A program made the translations under genes and the position numbers. The notes below the pieces were generated by a model, which had not been told where the DNA came from, did no database searches, and saw only the letters and a program-made list of their open reading frames with translations. Positions 20,847-29,233 of a stretch of 64,000 nt of DNA are shown here, piece by piece (the stretch's first letter is position 1; the number at the start of each line of letters is the position of its first letter). Origin of the DNA: Natranaeroarchaeum sp042663585 (GTDB lineage Archaea; Halobacteriota; Halobacteria; Halobacteriales; Natronoarchaeaceae). The stretch covers positions 2,852,001 through 2,916,000 of the forward strand of contig NZ_JBHTAN010000006.1 in NCBI RefSeq assembly GCF_042663585.1, read 5' to 3'.

Positions 20847-21941
20847 ATGGACGATCGGATCAAACGACACGCCGAGGTACTGGTCGACTGGAGCGCGCGG
20901 ATCGAGGCGGGCGACGACGTCGTCCTCGCAGTCAGTCCGGGTGCCCACGAACTCGCAGTGGCGACGGCGGAGTTACTCGGTGAACGGGGGGCGAACCTCG
21001 TCACGACGCGGTCGTCCGGCGAAATCGCCAGAGCGTATCTCAGCGCCCACGACGACGAGTTCGACGCGGACCCGGCTCACGAACTCGCGCTCTACGAGAA
21101 CGCGGACGCCTATCTCTCGCTGGGGGGTGGCCACAACACGTCGGCAACGGCGGACGTCCCCGCGGAGCGCCGGCAGGCCCACGCGAAAGCGAGGGAGGGA
21201 GTGCGCGAGGCCCGGATGGATACCGACTGGGTCTCGACCGTCCACCCTACCCGATCGCTTGCCCAGCAGGCAGGCATGGCCTACGAGGAGTACCAGGAGT
21301 TCGTCTACGACGCCGTTCTGCGGGACTGGGACTCCCTCGCCGACGAGATGGATCGGATGAAGGACCTGCTCGACGAGGGAAGCGAGGTCCGACTTGTCTC
21401 CGCGAACACCGACCTGACGATGTCGATAGACGAGCGAACGGCGGTCAATAGCTGTGCCACAGTCGCCTACGACTCGCACAACCTCCCGAGCGGCGAGGTC
21501 TTCACCGCCCCCTACGGCACGACCGGCCACGTCGAGTTCGACGTCCCGATGACCATCCACGGCAAGCGGGTCCGGGACGTCTCGCTGACGTTCGAGGACG
21601 GCGAGGTTATCGAGTACGACGCCGGCCAGAACGCCGACGTGATCGGTGATGTCCTCGATACCGACGCGGGCGCGCGCCGCCTGGGCGAACTGGGGATCGG
21701 CATGAACCGCGGGATCGATCGCTTCACCGACAACATCCTGTTCGACGAGAAGATGGGCGACACCGTCCACCTCGCGCTCGGTCGGGCCTACGACGCCAAC
21801 ATGCCCGACGGCGTGGCTGGAAACGACAGCGCCGTTCACGTCGACCTGATCACGGACGTCAGCGAGGATTCCCGGCTGGAAATCGATGGGGAAACAGTCC
21901 AGCGAAACGGCCGGTTCCGGTGGGAAGAGGGCTTCGAGTAG
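20847..21941 (+). CDS. M29-family aminopeptidase
   Basis: A 364-residue cytoplasmic metallopeptidase of the M29 (thermophilic aminopeptidase T/AmpS) family that removes N-terminal residues from peptides. Visible family features are LPSGEVFTAPYGTTGHVEF (metal-binding Glu), GELGIGMNRGI, FDEKMGDTVHLALGRAY and NDSAVHVDLI, which together supply the His, Glu and Asp ligands of the two-metal centre. Length is slightly under the bacterial ~410. Probably cotranscribed with nothing else. Confidence 0.92.
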   Translation: MDDRIKRHAEVLVDWSARIEAGDDVVLAVSPGAHELAVATAELLGERGANLVTTRSSGEIARAYLSAHDDEFDADPAHELALYENADAYLSLGGGHNTSATADVPAERRQAHAKAREGVREARMDTDWVSTVHPTRSLAQQAGMAYEEYQEFVYDAVLRDWDSLADEMDRMKDLLDEGSEVRLVSANTDLTMSIDERTAVNSCATVAYDSHNLPSGEVFTAPYGTTGHVEFDVPMTIHGKRVRDVSLTFEDGEVIEYDAGQNADVIGDVLDTDAGARRLGELGIGMNRGIDRFTDNILFDEKMGDTVHLALGRAYDANMPDGVAGNDSAVHVDLITDVSEDSRLEIDGETVQRNGRFRWEEGFE

Positions 21942-21992
21942 CGAGACCGGACCTACTCAAACACTAAGCGAATCCCGCCCGTGCATACTGTC

Positions 21993-22400
21993 ATGGGGAG
22001 AGAGATCCTCGTTCCGGTCGACGGTTCGGACACCGCCTGGAAGGCTCTGGAGCACGCGCTCGAACACCACGAAGGGGATTCGATTACGGTGCTGTACGTG
22101 ATCCATCCGCTGGAGGGCGATTACGTGACAGAGAATGGGGAACAGATCAAGCAAAGCGAGCAGATTGCCCGAGAGGCCCGCGACCGGTTCGACCGGGTGG
22201 ACCCCGAAGCGACGGAGTTCGACGTCCAGTTCCGGGAGGGTCGGCCGGCACACGTGATCCTCTCGTACACTCGGGAACACGACATCGACCAGGCCGTGAT
22301 GGGGAGCAAAGGCCTGTCCGGCGTGAAGCGGTTGCTACTCGGAAGCGTCGCCGAGACCGTCGTCCGCCGCTCGGACGTGCCAGTCAACGTCGTTCGATAG
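21993..22400 (+). CDS. Universal stress protein (UspA family)
   Basis: A 135-residue single-domain UspA. The sequence opens with MGREILVPVDGSDTAWKALEHA and ends with the nucleotide-binding motif VMGSKGLSGVKRLLLGSVAETVVRRSDVPVNVV, in which the GX2GX9GS pattern is intact, so ATP binding is likely. The frame runs back to a GTG at 21981, but the ATG at 21993 begins at the conserved first strand. Confidence 0.93.
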   Translation: MGREILVPVDGSDTAWKALEHALEHHEGDSITVLYVIHPLEGDYVTENGEQIKQSEQIAREARDRFDRVDPEATEFDVQFREGRPAHVILSYTREHDIDQAVMGSKGLSGVKRLLLGSVAETVVRRSDVPVNVVR

Positions 22401-22436
22401 CTAAAACGTGCTTACTGTGCGGTAGAAAACAGCGGC

Positions 22437-22859
22437 TCAGTCGTCTTCGGTCGACGTCCGGTCGAGATCCTTCTCTCCAGTATGAATCTTGTATCCGTCC
22501 TGTGCAACCTTCTCGGCGAGGACGGCACACTTGATTCGCATCGGACTGATGTCGACGCCAAGCATGTCGACGATATCGTCTCGATCCATCTCCATCAAGT
22601 CCTCGATAGATTTGCCGGGTAGCTTCGTCGAGAGCATGCTTGCGCTCGCCTGGCTGATCGCACAACCGTCACCCTGGAAGGCGACGCCCTCGATCGTCTC
22701 GTCGTCCTCGGCCAGTTTGACGTCGACCCGGATCTCGTCGCCACACATCGGGTTCTCGCCGACGTGCGTGTAGGTCGGCTCCTCGATCTCCCCGTAGTTT
22801 CTCGGGTTCTTGTAATGATCGAGGATCTGCTGGCGATACATATCTGATCCCATTCCCAT
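22437..22859 (-). CDS. IscU/SufU-like Fe-S cluster scaffold
   Basis: A 140-residue scaffold with the three conserved cysteines C39 (NPMCGDEI, with the adjacent aspartate), C66 (GDGCAISQASASML) and C111 (IKCAVL), so cluster assembly or Zn binding is intact. It receives sulfur from a cysteine desulfurase; SufS is encoded 650 bases upstream in the same direction. The ATG at 22859 (MGMGSDMYRQQILDH) is preferred to an in-frame start at 22910 because homology begins at the MYRQQ helix. Confidence 0.93.
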   Translation of the reverse strand: MGMGSDMYRQQILDHYKNPRNYGEIEEPTYTHVGENPMCGDEIRVDVKLAEDDETIEGVAFQGDGCAISQASASMLSTKLPGKSIEDLMEMDRDDIVDMLGVDISPMRIKCAVLAEKVAQDGYKIHTGEKDLDRTSTEDD

Positions 22860-22946
22860 TGTTGAAAATAGATAGGTGCGTCTGCGGCAAAAGGATTCCG
22901 ACGCCGCCACCGGATCGCTAGCGGTCGATTGCGATAGATCGCCGTT

Positions 22947-23336
22947 TCAGAGTCGTTCGAGGAGTTTCCCGCTTGCCGAGGTGCCCTTCCGATTGAACGA
23001 GAGCACGCGCACGCGGAGCATCTCCGCCGGTTGGACCTCCTTGGGAACGTCCTTGACGAAGATCACGAACCCCTCGACCTTGACGACGGCATCGGTCTCC
23101 CCGCTATGGTGTTCGGTCAGCTCTTCGACCCCAGCCTCGATAATCTCGCCTTTCTCGACCGGCGCGTCACGGCTCTGTGCCTTCTGGTGGGCGCGCTTCG
23201 AGGCCGAACTGTCGGATGCACGTCGCGAGCGCCACCAGAGCACGACTGCGACTCCGATGACGGCGACGACGAGCACTGTTCCGAACAGTGGCGTCATCTC
23301 CGGTGGAACGTTCATCGTCACCCTGTGGTCGCTCAT
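22947..23336 (-). CDS. Membrane-anchored TRAM-domain protein
   Basis: A 129-residue protein with one transmembrane helix (about 15-35, followed by WWRSRR), a charged linker, and a C-terminal TRAM-type OB fold (about 60-129: VEKGEIIEAGVEEL, GETDAVVKVEGFVIFVKDV, LRVRVLSF, SASGKLLE). TRAM domains bind RNA and are usually soluble or fused to rRNA/tRNA-modifying enzymes; stand-alone archaeal TRAM proteins are proposed RNA chaperones. A membrane-tethered form implies action near membrane-bound ribosomes, which is inference. It sits between the scaffold and desulfurase genes in the same direction. Confidence 0.8.
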   Translation of the reverse strand: MSDHRVTMNVPPEMTPLFGTVLVVAVIGVAVVLWWRSRRASDSSASKRAHQKAQSRDAPVEKGEIIEAGVEELTEHHSGETDAVVKVEGFVIFVKDVPKEVQPAEMLRVRVLSFNRKGTSASGKLLERL

Positions 23337-23510
23337 CCCTGAAAAACCCCCCGTTACTGACCAGTCGGTCGTGCCAGAGCAGGGGTCCAGAACAAAGGAA
23401 CTGCCAGAACGAGGCCGCTTCAGGCGACGAGTTCCCGCGCATCCGAAGCGCGCGCTTCGAGGTCTGACTCGGTCCCCTCGTCAGACCGTCCCGAGGGTAC
23501 AGTAATCCTT

Positions 23511-24761
23511 CTAGGCGAAGAGTTCCCGCGCGTCATCTATCGCATCGATCAGGATATCGATCTCTGCGGGCGTGTTGTAGATGTAAAAGGACGCGCGGGC
23601 GGAGGCGGCGACGCCGAGTTTGTCGTGCAGTGGCTGGGTGCAGTGGTCGCCGGCGCGGATTGCGACCGCCGAGTCGTTCATGATCGACGCGAGGTCGTGG
23701 GCGTGGACCGACCCGAGGTTGAACGCGACGAGACCGCCGCGGTCGGGGCCGGGTTCGGGGCCGTAGATCTCGATGTCGTCGAACTCCGAAAGCCGGTCGT
23801 AGGCGTAGTTGGCCAGGAACTCCTCGTGTTTCTGGATGTTCGCCATCCCGATGTCGTCGAGGTAGTCCGCGGCCTCGGCCATCGCGACCCCTTCGGCGAT
23901 CAGGGGCGTGCCCGCCTCGTACTTCCAGGGCAGATCGTTCCAGGTCGCGTCGTCGAAGGTGACCTTCTTGATCATGTCGCCGCCGTAGAGGAACGGCTCC
24001 ATCCCTTCGAGGATCTCTTTTTTGCCGTAGAGACCGCCGATCCCTGTCGGCCCAGCCATCTTGTGGCCGGAGAAGGCGTAGAAATCGGCATCCATCGCTT
24101 CGACGTCGACCGGTCGGGTCGGGACGGCCTGCGCACCGTCGACGAAGATGTACGAGTCGTTCTCGTGAGCGATGTCGGCCAACTCGGCGACGGGGTTGAT
24201 CGTTCCCAGCGTGTTCGAGACGTGGACGACGCTGACCATCTGGGTGTCCTCGCCGATCAGTTCGCGGGCGTGGTCCATGTCGAGGCGGCCGGTCTCGTCG
24301 ACGCGGATGTACCGGACGTCCGCGCCGGTTCGCTTGGCGATCTGTTGCCACGTCACCAGCGCGGCGTGGTGTTCCATCTCCGTGAGGACGACCTCATCGC
24401 CGGGTTCGAGTTCGTGTAGTCCCCAGGCGTAGGCGACGAGGTTCATGCTCTCGGTGGTGTTCTTCGTAAAGATCATCTCCTCGCGGCCGCCGCTCGCGCC
24501 GATAAACTCGGCGAGGCGGTCGTGGGCCTCCTCGTAGGCGATGGAGGCCTCCTGGCTGAGGTGGTGGATCCCGCGGTGGACGTTGGCGTTGTACCCACGG
24601 TAGTAGTCGCCGAAGACGTCGATGACCTGGTTCGGGGTCTGGCTCGTCGCCGCGTTGTCGAGATAGACGACCTGTTGGCCGTCGTTAACTTGCCGCTGCA
24701 GGATCGGGAAGTCCTCGCGGATTCGCTCGACATCGAGGGGTGCGGTCTCGTGGCTTCTCAT
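23511..24761 (-). CDS. sufS: SufS-type cysteine desulfurase
   Basis: A 416-residue PLP enzyme that removes sulfur from cysteine for Fe-S assembly. The cofactor lysine is K234 in FSGHKMAGPTGIG, the persulfide cysteine is C374 in RAGDHCTQPLHD, and the class II layout (short catalytic loop, SufS rather than IscS) fits its length. Sulfur acceptor is probably the nearby IscU/SufU-like scaffold. No fusion or truncation is seen. Confidence 0.94.
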   Translation of the reverse strand: MRSHETAPLDVERIREDFPILQRQVNDGQQVVYLDNAATSQTPNQVIDVFGDYYRGYNANVHRGIHHLSQEASIAYEEAHDRLAEFIGASGGREEMIFTKNTTESMNLVAYAWGLHELEPGDEVVLTEMEHHAALVTWQQIAKRTGADVRYIRVDETGRLDMDHARELIGEDTQMVSVVHVSNTLGTINPVAELADIAHENDSYIFVDGAQAVPTRPVDVEAMDADFYAFSGHKMAGPTGIGGLYGKKEILEGMEPFLYGGDMIKKVTFDDATWNDLPWKYEAGTPLIAEGVAMAEAADYLDDIGMANIQKHEEFLANYAYDRLSEFDDIEIYGPEPGPDRGGLVAFNLGSVHAHDLASIMNDSAVAIRAGDHCTQPLHDKLGVAASARASFYIYNTPAEIDILIDAIDDARELFA

Positions 24762-24887
24762 TACTGAAGCGGAAGGACTCCAGGCAAAACACTCCTTCGG
24801 TCGCGTACCATCTGCCGCCTGTCGGACGGGTCTGGACGCCGTTTTACTGCCGCGCGAGACGCCGCTACGGTGCCATCTGAGACGCCG

Positions 24888-25730
24888 TCAGGACGCGCGA
24901 AGTTCGGTGAGGATCGACGGTCGCGTAAAGCGCAACATTAGTTCGGTGTAGCGTGCGAACAGCCACGCCAGCCCGTTGGTCACGTGCAGGACGAGGATGC
25001 CGACGACTACGCCAATAGCGCTGAACGCGAGGGCGCTCCACGCCGAGTCGGCGTACGTCGAGATTACTTCGCCGGTTTCGAGCGTCGCGCTGTAGGGAAG
25101 TGCCAGACTGACCTCCCAGCCGCCACGGTCGAAGACGAACTCCGGCAGGGTGAACTCGATGGAGCTACCCATCACGATGCCGACGTTCGGATTGCCGTAA
25201 TGTAGCGGCGCGAGCAACAGCGTGACGACGACCGATCCCAGCACGGTGACGACGATGAACGCGAACAGGCCGAGGAAGAACTTGCTGAACAGATAGGCGG
25301 TGCTTTTCCACGTGGCGACGTCGAGGAGCAGGGCTTTCAGACGTCCGAGCGCACCCGTGTCGGCAGCGGGGTCGGCCGCCGGGATGTCGACGTCGAGTAA
25401 CACCTCCGCGAGCGTTCGCTCGACTGCGGCTAACTGGGTGGCGAAATAGATAGTCAGCACCAGCAGGGGGAGCCCGAAGACGAGGATGATCAGTGCGAGG
25501 CCAACGGAAAAGCCAGTGACGAGGAAGACGAAGTATGCCAGTCCGAGCGGGAAGGCCAGCAGCAGGTAGAGCAGATTGAAGTAGGTCTGGCGGCGGAGGG
25601 GGGCCCCGAGGAACCAGCGAAGCCCGTCCGTTGCAACGCTGTAGGTGTCGGTTCCCGTGCTCATCGCTTTCCCTCTGTCGTTTCGAACGGTACGATCCGT
25701 TTCGGTATTATCTTTTGTGTCAGTAGTCAT
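24888..25730 (-). CDS. Sensor-domain integral membrane protein
   Basis: A 280-residue membrane protein with about four transmembrane segments: two at 55-105 (FNLLYLLLAFPLGLAYFVFL; LALIILVFGLPLLVLTIYF), one near 150 and one near 230. It resembles the putative sensor domain family found at the N-terminus of prokaryotic signalling kinases, here without a kinase. The extracellular loop (about 170-225) could bind a ligand. Last gene of the HTH-DUF7521-DUF7521-sensor operon. Confidence 0.72.
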   Translation of the reverse strand: MTTDTKDNTETDRTVRNDRGKAMSTGTDTYSVATDGLRWFLGAPLRRQTYFNLLYLLLAFPLGLAYFVFLVTGFSVGLALIILVFGLPLLVLTIYFATQLAAVERTLAEVLLDVDIPAADPAADTGALGRLKALLLDVATWKSTAYLFSKFFLGLFAFIVVTVLGSVVVTLLLAPLHYGNPNVGIVMGSSIEFTLPEFVFDRGGWEVSLALPYSATLETGEVISTYADSAWSALAFSAIGVVVGILVLHVTNGLAWLFARYTELMLRFTRPSILTELRAS

Positions 25731-25731
25731 C

Positions 25732-26046
25732 TCACGGTCTCCGTAACGAGTGTGCGATTGCGAGCAGGCCGGCGAGGTTACAGCCCGTAATCACGAGCAG
25801 TATCTGGGCATCGGTCGCGTCCGTCAGGCCGTCGACGCTGTACGACAGCACGAAAGGGACGACAGTCAGGAACCCGACGCCGACCGCGAGGTAGAGCATG
25901 GGTTCGCTCTGGTTGCGTCTGTACCCTCGATAGGCGAGTCCGGCCACGACGCCGCCGAGTGCCGCGCTGGTCAGCGTGACGAGGAAGATGGTCGCGCTAC
26001 TGCCGAGTTCGGCCTCGATGGCCGAGAGGACGGTCTCTGCGATCAT
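25732..26046 (-). CDS. DUF7521-like small membrane protein
   Basis: A 104-residue protein with three transmembrane segments (about 15-38, 47-67 and 80-100) and a YRGYRRNQSEP loop. It aligns with its upstream neighbour around AYRGYxRxxxPxLxxAxGVxxLxxxP and the terminal GxxAGLLAIxxS motif, so the two are tandem paralogues. The longer frame to 26166 is the antisense-rich extension; the ATG at 26046 opens the first helix. Function unknown. Confidence 0.7.
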   Translation of the reverse strand: MIAETVLSAIEAELGSSATIFLVTLTSAALGGVVAGLAYRGYRRNQSEPMLYLAVGVGFLTVVPFVLSYSVDGLTDATDAQILLVITGCNLAGLLAIAHSLRRP

Positions 26047-26101
26047 CGGGACCACCACCCGCGGGCAGTGTCGCGGTCGGTCGGTGTGTAGCGTGTCCGT
26101 C

Positions 26102-26419
26102 TCATGGGTTTCCGAATATCGAGTACAGTATCGCCAGCAGGCCTGCGATTTCGCCGCTCGTCGCAACGACCTGTATGGTTACTGAGGGGAGATCGGTTAG
26201 CGTCGGGAGCAGGAACCGCGTCACGGTCGGTGCGGCACTGAGCAGCGCGACGCCGATAGCCAGCCACAGCAGTGCGGGCGCGCTGGCGCGCTGGTAGCCC
26301 CGGTAGGCGCGTAGCACGATCCAGCATGCCAGCAGGAACGCCAGCGTCTGGCCGACGAACACCAGCACGCCGACGAACGGGCTGCCACCGGTCGTCGTCA
26401 GCAGTGGCGTGATAGTCAT
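26102..26419 (-). CDS. DUF7521-like small membrane protein
   Basis: A 105-residue, three-helix membrane protein paralogous to the next gene (VLRAYRGYQRASAPALLWLAIGVALLSAAP; EIAGLLAILYSIFG). It starts four bases after the stop of the HTH regulator, so translation is probably coupled. Pairs of such proteins next to an ArsR-like regulator recur in haloarchaea by my recollection; role unknown. Confidence 0.7.
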   Translation of the reverse strand: MTITPLLTTTGGSPFVGVLVFVGQTLAFLLACWIVLRAYRGYQRASAPALLWLAIGVALLSAAPTVTRFLLPTLTDLPSVTIQVVATSGEIAGLLAILYSIFGNP

Positions 26420-26423
26420 CGGA

Positions 26424-26765
26424 TCAGAGCTCCTCGTACAGTCTGGTGAATCGGTCGGAAGGGTCCTCTTCCGTCCGGTACACGTCGATATCCATCTCAC
26501 CGTCCTCGATTTCGACCGCGACGCGTTCGAGTCGGGCGGCGTAGGTCTTGTAGTGGTGACCGTCCGGATCGAGTTGCTGTTGGGCCTCCAGCAGGTCGTG
26601 CTCGTCGAGTCGATCGATCCGTCGGTAGATCGTCGGGGGCGAGGCATCACAGCGCTCGGCAAGCCGCTCTGCATCCATCGGCTCCTTGCTCGTCTCGATG
26701 AGGATAGAGCGTGCATACTCGTCGTCGAGTATCGCGAGCAGCTCGGTTTCCTCATCGTCGGTCAT
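26424..26765 (-). CDS. Winged-helix transcriptional regulator (ArsR-like)
   Basis: A 113-residue DNA-binding protein with an N-terminal winged helix-turn-helix (about 8-60: LAILDDEYARSILIET, LAERCDASPPTIYRRIDRL) and a short beta-wing tail. First gene of a four-gene operon. A TATA-like box (TTTATATGATG on the minus strand, about 26785-26795) lies about 27 bases before its ATG, so the transcript is probably leaderless. The divergent ABC transporter starts 102 bases away and may share control by this protein. Confidence 0.85.
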   Translation of the reverse strand: MTDDEETELLAILDDEYARSILIETSKEPMDAERLAERCDASPPTIYRRIDRLDEHDLLEAQQQLDPDGHHYKTYAARLERVAVEIEDGEMDIDVYRTEEDPSDRFTRLYEEL

Positions 26766-26867
26766 TCATTTGTTCGTTATCACACATCATATAAAAACGT
26801 CCACAGTTTCTCGGTCGGAAACTATGACGGCGGTATTAATGTATGCCGGGCCGATGCTGGAAACGAC

Positions 26868-27821
26868 ATGCCCGCTATCGAAACCGACTCGCTGAGCAAA
26901 CGCTTCGGCGACGTCGTTGCGGTCGACGACGTGTCCCTCCAGATCGACGACGGAGAAGTGTTCGGCTTTCTCGGCCCGAACGGTGCCGGAAAATCGACGA
27001 CGATCAACATGCTGCTCGATTTCGCCCGCCCGACGAGCGGATCGGCTACCGTACTCGGCTACGATATCCGAGACGAGTCACAGGAGATCCGCAAGCGTGT
27101 CGGCGTACTGCCCGAGGGGTTCGATCTCTACGAGCGCCTCTCCGGTCGCAAACATATCGAGTTCGTACAGCGCGCGAAAGGTGCGAACGGCGACCCCGAG
27201 GAGTATCTCGCCCGCGTCGGCCTCGACGGCGACGCCGCCGACCGCAACGCCGGTGACTACTCGAAGGGGATGAAACAGCGCCTCGCCTTCGGCATGGCAC
27301 TGGTCGGCGACCCCGATCTGCTGATCATGGACGAACCCTCGAGCGGCCTCGATCCGACCGGCATCCAGGAGATGCAAGAGATAGTCCGCTCGGAGGCCGA
27401 GCGCGGAACGACTGTCTTCTTTTCGAGCCACATCCTCGATCACGTCGAGGAGGTCTGTGATCGTATCGGTGTGATGAACGAGGGCGAACTCGTCGCCGTC
27501 GGAACCCTCGACGAACTCTACGCACAGATCGGCGGGGACGCTCACCTCCAACTGTCGGTTGACGACGTCTCCGACCGGACGGTCGAGACGCTTTCGGACA
27601 TCGACGGCGTCTCCGGCGCGACAGCACGCAACGGCAACCTCGATATCACTTGTAGCCGGTCGGCGGCGAAAGCGAAAGCGATCAACCATGTCGAGGCCGC
27701 CGGAACGACCGTGCGCGACATTCAGGTCGAGGATCAGGACATCGACGACCTGTTCGCGGAACTCACCGGGAACGGGACAAAAGAGGACGCGGAGAAGACG
27801 GCCAAGGAGGTGCCAGCATGA
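26868..27821 (+). CDS. ABC-2 type transporter, ATP-binding protein
   Basis: A 317-residue ATPase: Walker A LGPNGAGKST (36-43), signature YSKGMKQRLAF, Walker B LLIMDEPSSGLDPTG and the H-loop SSHILDH. The C-terminal ~100 residues form the accessory domain seen in ABC-2 exporters (NatA/CcmA-like). The ATG at 26868 starts at the conserved MPAIETDSLSKRFG; the frame is open upstream but overlaps the divergent regulator. The permease overlaps its stop by four bases (ATGA). Confidence 0.93.
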   Translation: MPAIETDSLSKRFGDVVAVDDVSLQIDDGEVFGFLGPNGAGKSTTINMLLDFARPTSGSATVLGYDIRDESQEIRKRVGVLPEGFDLYERLSGRKHIEFVQRAKGANGDPEEYLARVGLDGDAADRNAGDYSKGMKQRLAFGMALVGDPDLLIMDEPSSGLDPTGIQEMQEIVRSEAERGTTVFFSSHILDHVEEVCDRIGVMNEGELVAVGTLDELYAQIGGDAHLQLSVDDVSDRTVETLSDIDGVSGATARNGNLDITCSRSAAKAKAINHVEAAGTTVRDIQVEDQDIDDLFAELTGNGTKEDAEKTAKEVPA

Positions 27822-28708
27822 GTATCGCGACCGTCGCCCGAAAGGACTTCGAGGACGCCGTCCGATCCAAGATGCTCTGGTCGCTGGCGGGCCTCCTCGT
27901 CGGCCTGATCGTTCTCGTCTACGGCGCGATCTGGTATTTCGAGGGTGACCTACCGTCCGGCGACCTTGCGGCGATACTCGCGTTGCCCCTCCAAATCATT
28001 ATCCCGCTTGCGGCGCTGATCGTGGGTTACATGTCAATCGTCGGGGAGCGACGCTCCGGCAGCATCAAGATCCTGCTCAGCCTCCCGCCGACGCGTGAGG
28101 ACGTCGTCGCCGGAAAGCTTCTGGGTCGTTCGGGCGTCGTCGGGGTCGCGATACTCGCGGCGTTCGTCGTCGCGATCCTCCTGACCGGTCTGCTGTTCGG
28201 CGAGGTGCCGGTCGGCGGTCTGGCCGGGCTAGCGGCCGCCCACCTGTTGCTCGGCTTCGCGTTCGTCGGCATCGCGGTCGGCTTCTCCGCGGCGGTCGCC
28301 TCCCGCGGTCGCGCGATGGCGGGCGTCGTCAGCACCTATCTGGTCTTTCTGGGCTTCTGGGACGTGCTCGTCGGCGGCATCTACCGGATCGTAACCGGTT
28401 CGTTCCCGGCTAGCCCCATCAGCCCCGAGTCGCCTATCGAGCCGTGGGCGCTAGCGCTCAAGCGACTCAATCCGATGGAAGCGTACAGTGTGGTCGCCTC
28501 GGGGCTAATCGACCAGCAGGTTCCCACGCTGACGCTCCAGTTCCCTATCGGTGTCAACGTCTTCGGCGATGCACCGCTCGAAGACTTTGTCGTCGGGGAG
28601 GTTCCGTTCTACCTCTCGGAGTGGTTCTCGGCCGTCGTGTTGCTCGCCTGGATCATCGTCCCAGTCTTCCTCGGCTATCTGCGGTTCCGCACTGCCGATC
28701 TCGGCTGA
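27818..28708 (+). CDS. ABC-2 type transporter, permease
   Basis: A 296-residue permease with six transmembrane segments and the typical MSIATVARKDFEDAVRSK amphipathic start. It should form an exporter with the ATPase encoded immediately upstream (overlapping ATGA). A periplasmic loop of about 60 residues (GSFPASP...DFVVGEVP) precedes the last helix. Substrate unknown. Confidence 0.9.
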   Translation: MSIATVARKDFEDAVRSKMLWSLAGLLVGLIVLVYGAIWYFEGDLPSGDLAAILALPLQIIIPLAALIVGYMSIVGERRSGSIKILLSLPPTREDVVAGKLLGRSGVVGVAILAAFVVAILLTGLLFGEVPVGGLAGLAAAHLLLGFAFVGIAVGFSAAVASRGRAMAGVVSTYLVFLGFWDVLVGGIYRIVTGSFPASPISPESPIEPWALALKRLNPMEAYSVVASGLIDQQVPTLTLQFPIGVNVFGDAPLEDFVVGEVPFYLSEWFSAVVLLAWIIVPVFLGYLRFRTADLG

Positions 28709-28745
28709 CCCGACCCGTTAAGTCGCTCCACCCCTGCGCTCCTGT

Positions 28746-28937
28746 ATGGTGACCAAACGGGCGCTCGGCGCCAGTCTCCTACTGCTCGGACTCGCGTTTG
28801 TCGGCCTCTTCCACACCGTTGCGGCCTTTGCCTTCGACAGCGGGCTAGAGTGGATCGGACTCACGCTCGCGGGACTGTCGCTACTCGGTCTCGTGCTGGT
28901 GAATACGGGTGCTGACGAGTCCGCAGAAGAAACGTGA
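28746..28937 (+). CDS. Small two-helix membrane protein
   Basis: A 63-residue hydrophobic protein with two transmembrane segments (about 7-29 and 36-54) and an acidic tail. It follows the permease at 37 bases, so it may belong to the same transcript. Not recognised. Confidence 0.6.
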   Translation: MVTKRALGASLLLLGLAFVGLFHTVAAFAFDSGLEWIGLTLAGLSLLGLVLVNTGADESAEET

Positions 28938-28939
28938 GG

Positions 28940-29233
28940 TTACGCCAACCGTAGCATCTGCGCGTGTACCGTCGAACCGACTTCGAGAACGTTCGACTCC
29001 TCGACGAAGCCGTGTTCGATAGCCAGCGCCACCGAGTCCGCCCCGACGATGTTTGCAATCGTCGCCCGGGAGAGTGCCTCGACGACGTCCGCCTCGTCGA
29101 GTTCCTCGCCGCCGTAGAACTCTTCGGTCACGGTCAGGGAGATGTCGTCGCTCTCGTAGCTCTCTCCGAGCGTGTCGGGATCACAGACCGAAACGAGCAG
29201 TCCCTTCTCGGTCGTCCGCTCGTTGACGATCAC
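28940..29233 (-). CDS. DUF424 domain protein
   Basis: A 97-residue archaeal-specific protein: KGLLVSVCDPDTLGESY, LTVTEEFYGG and ATIANIVGADSVALAIEHGF are family hallmarks. Function of DUF424 is unknown, though it is often encoded near translation genes. Its start overlaps the TPR gene's stop by four bases, so the two are coupled. Confidence 0.85.
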   Translation of the reverse strand: MIVNERTTEKGLLVSVCDPDTLGESYESDDISLTVTEEFYGGEELDEADVVEALSRATIANIVGADSVALAIEHGFVEESNVLEVGSTVHAQMLRLA

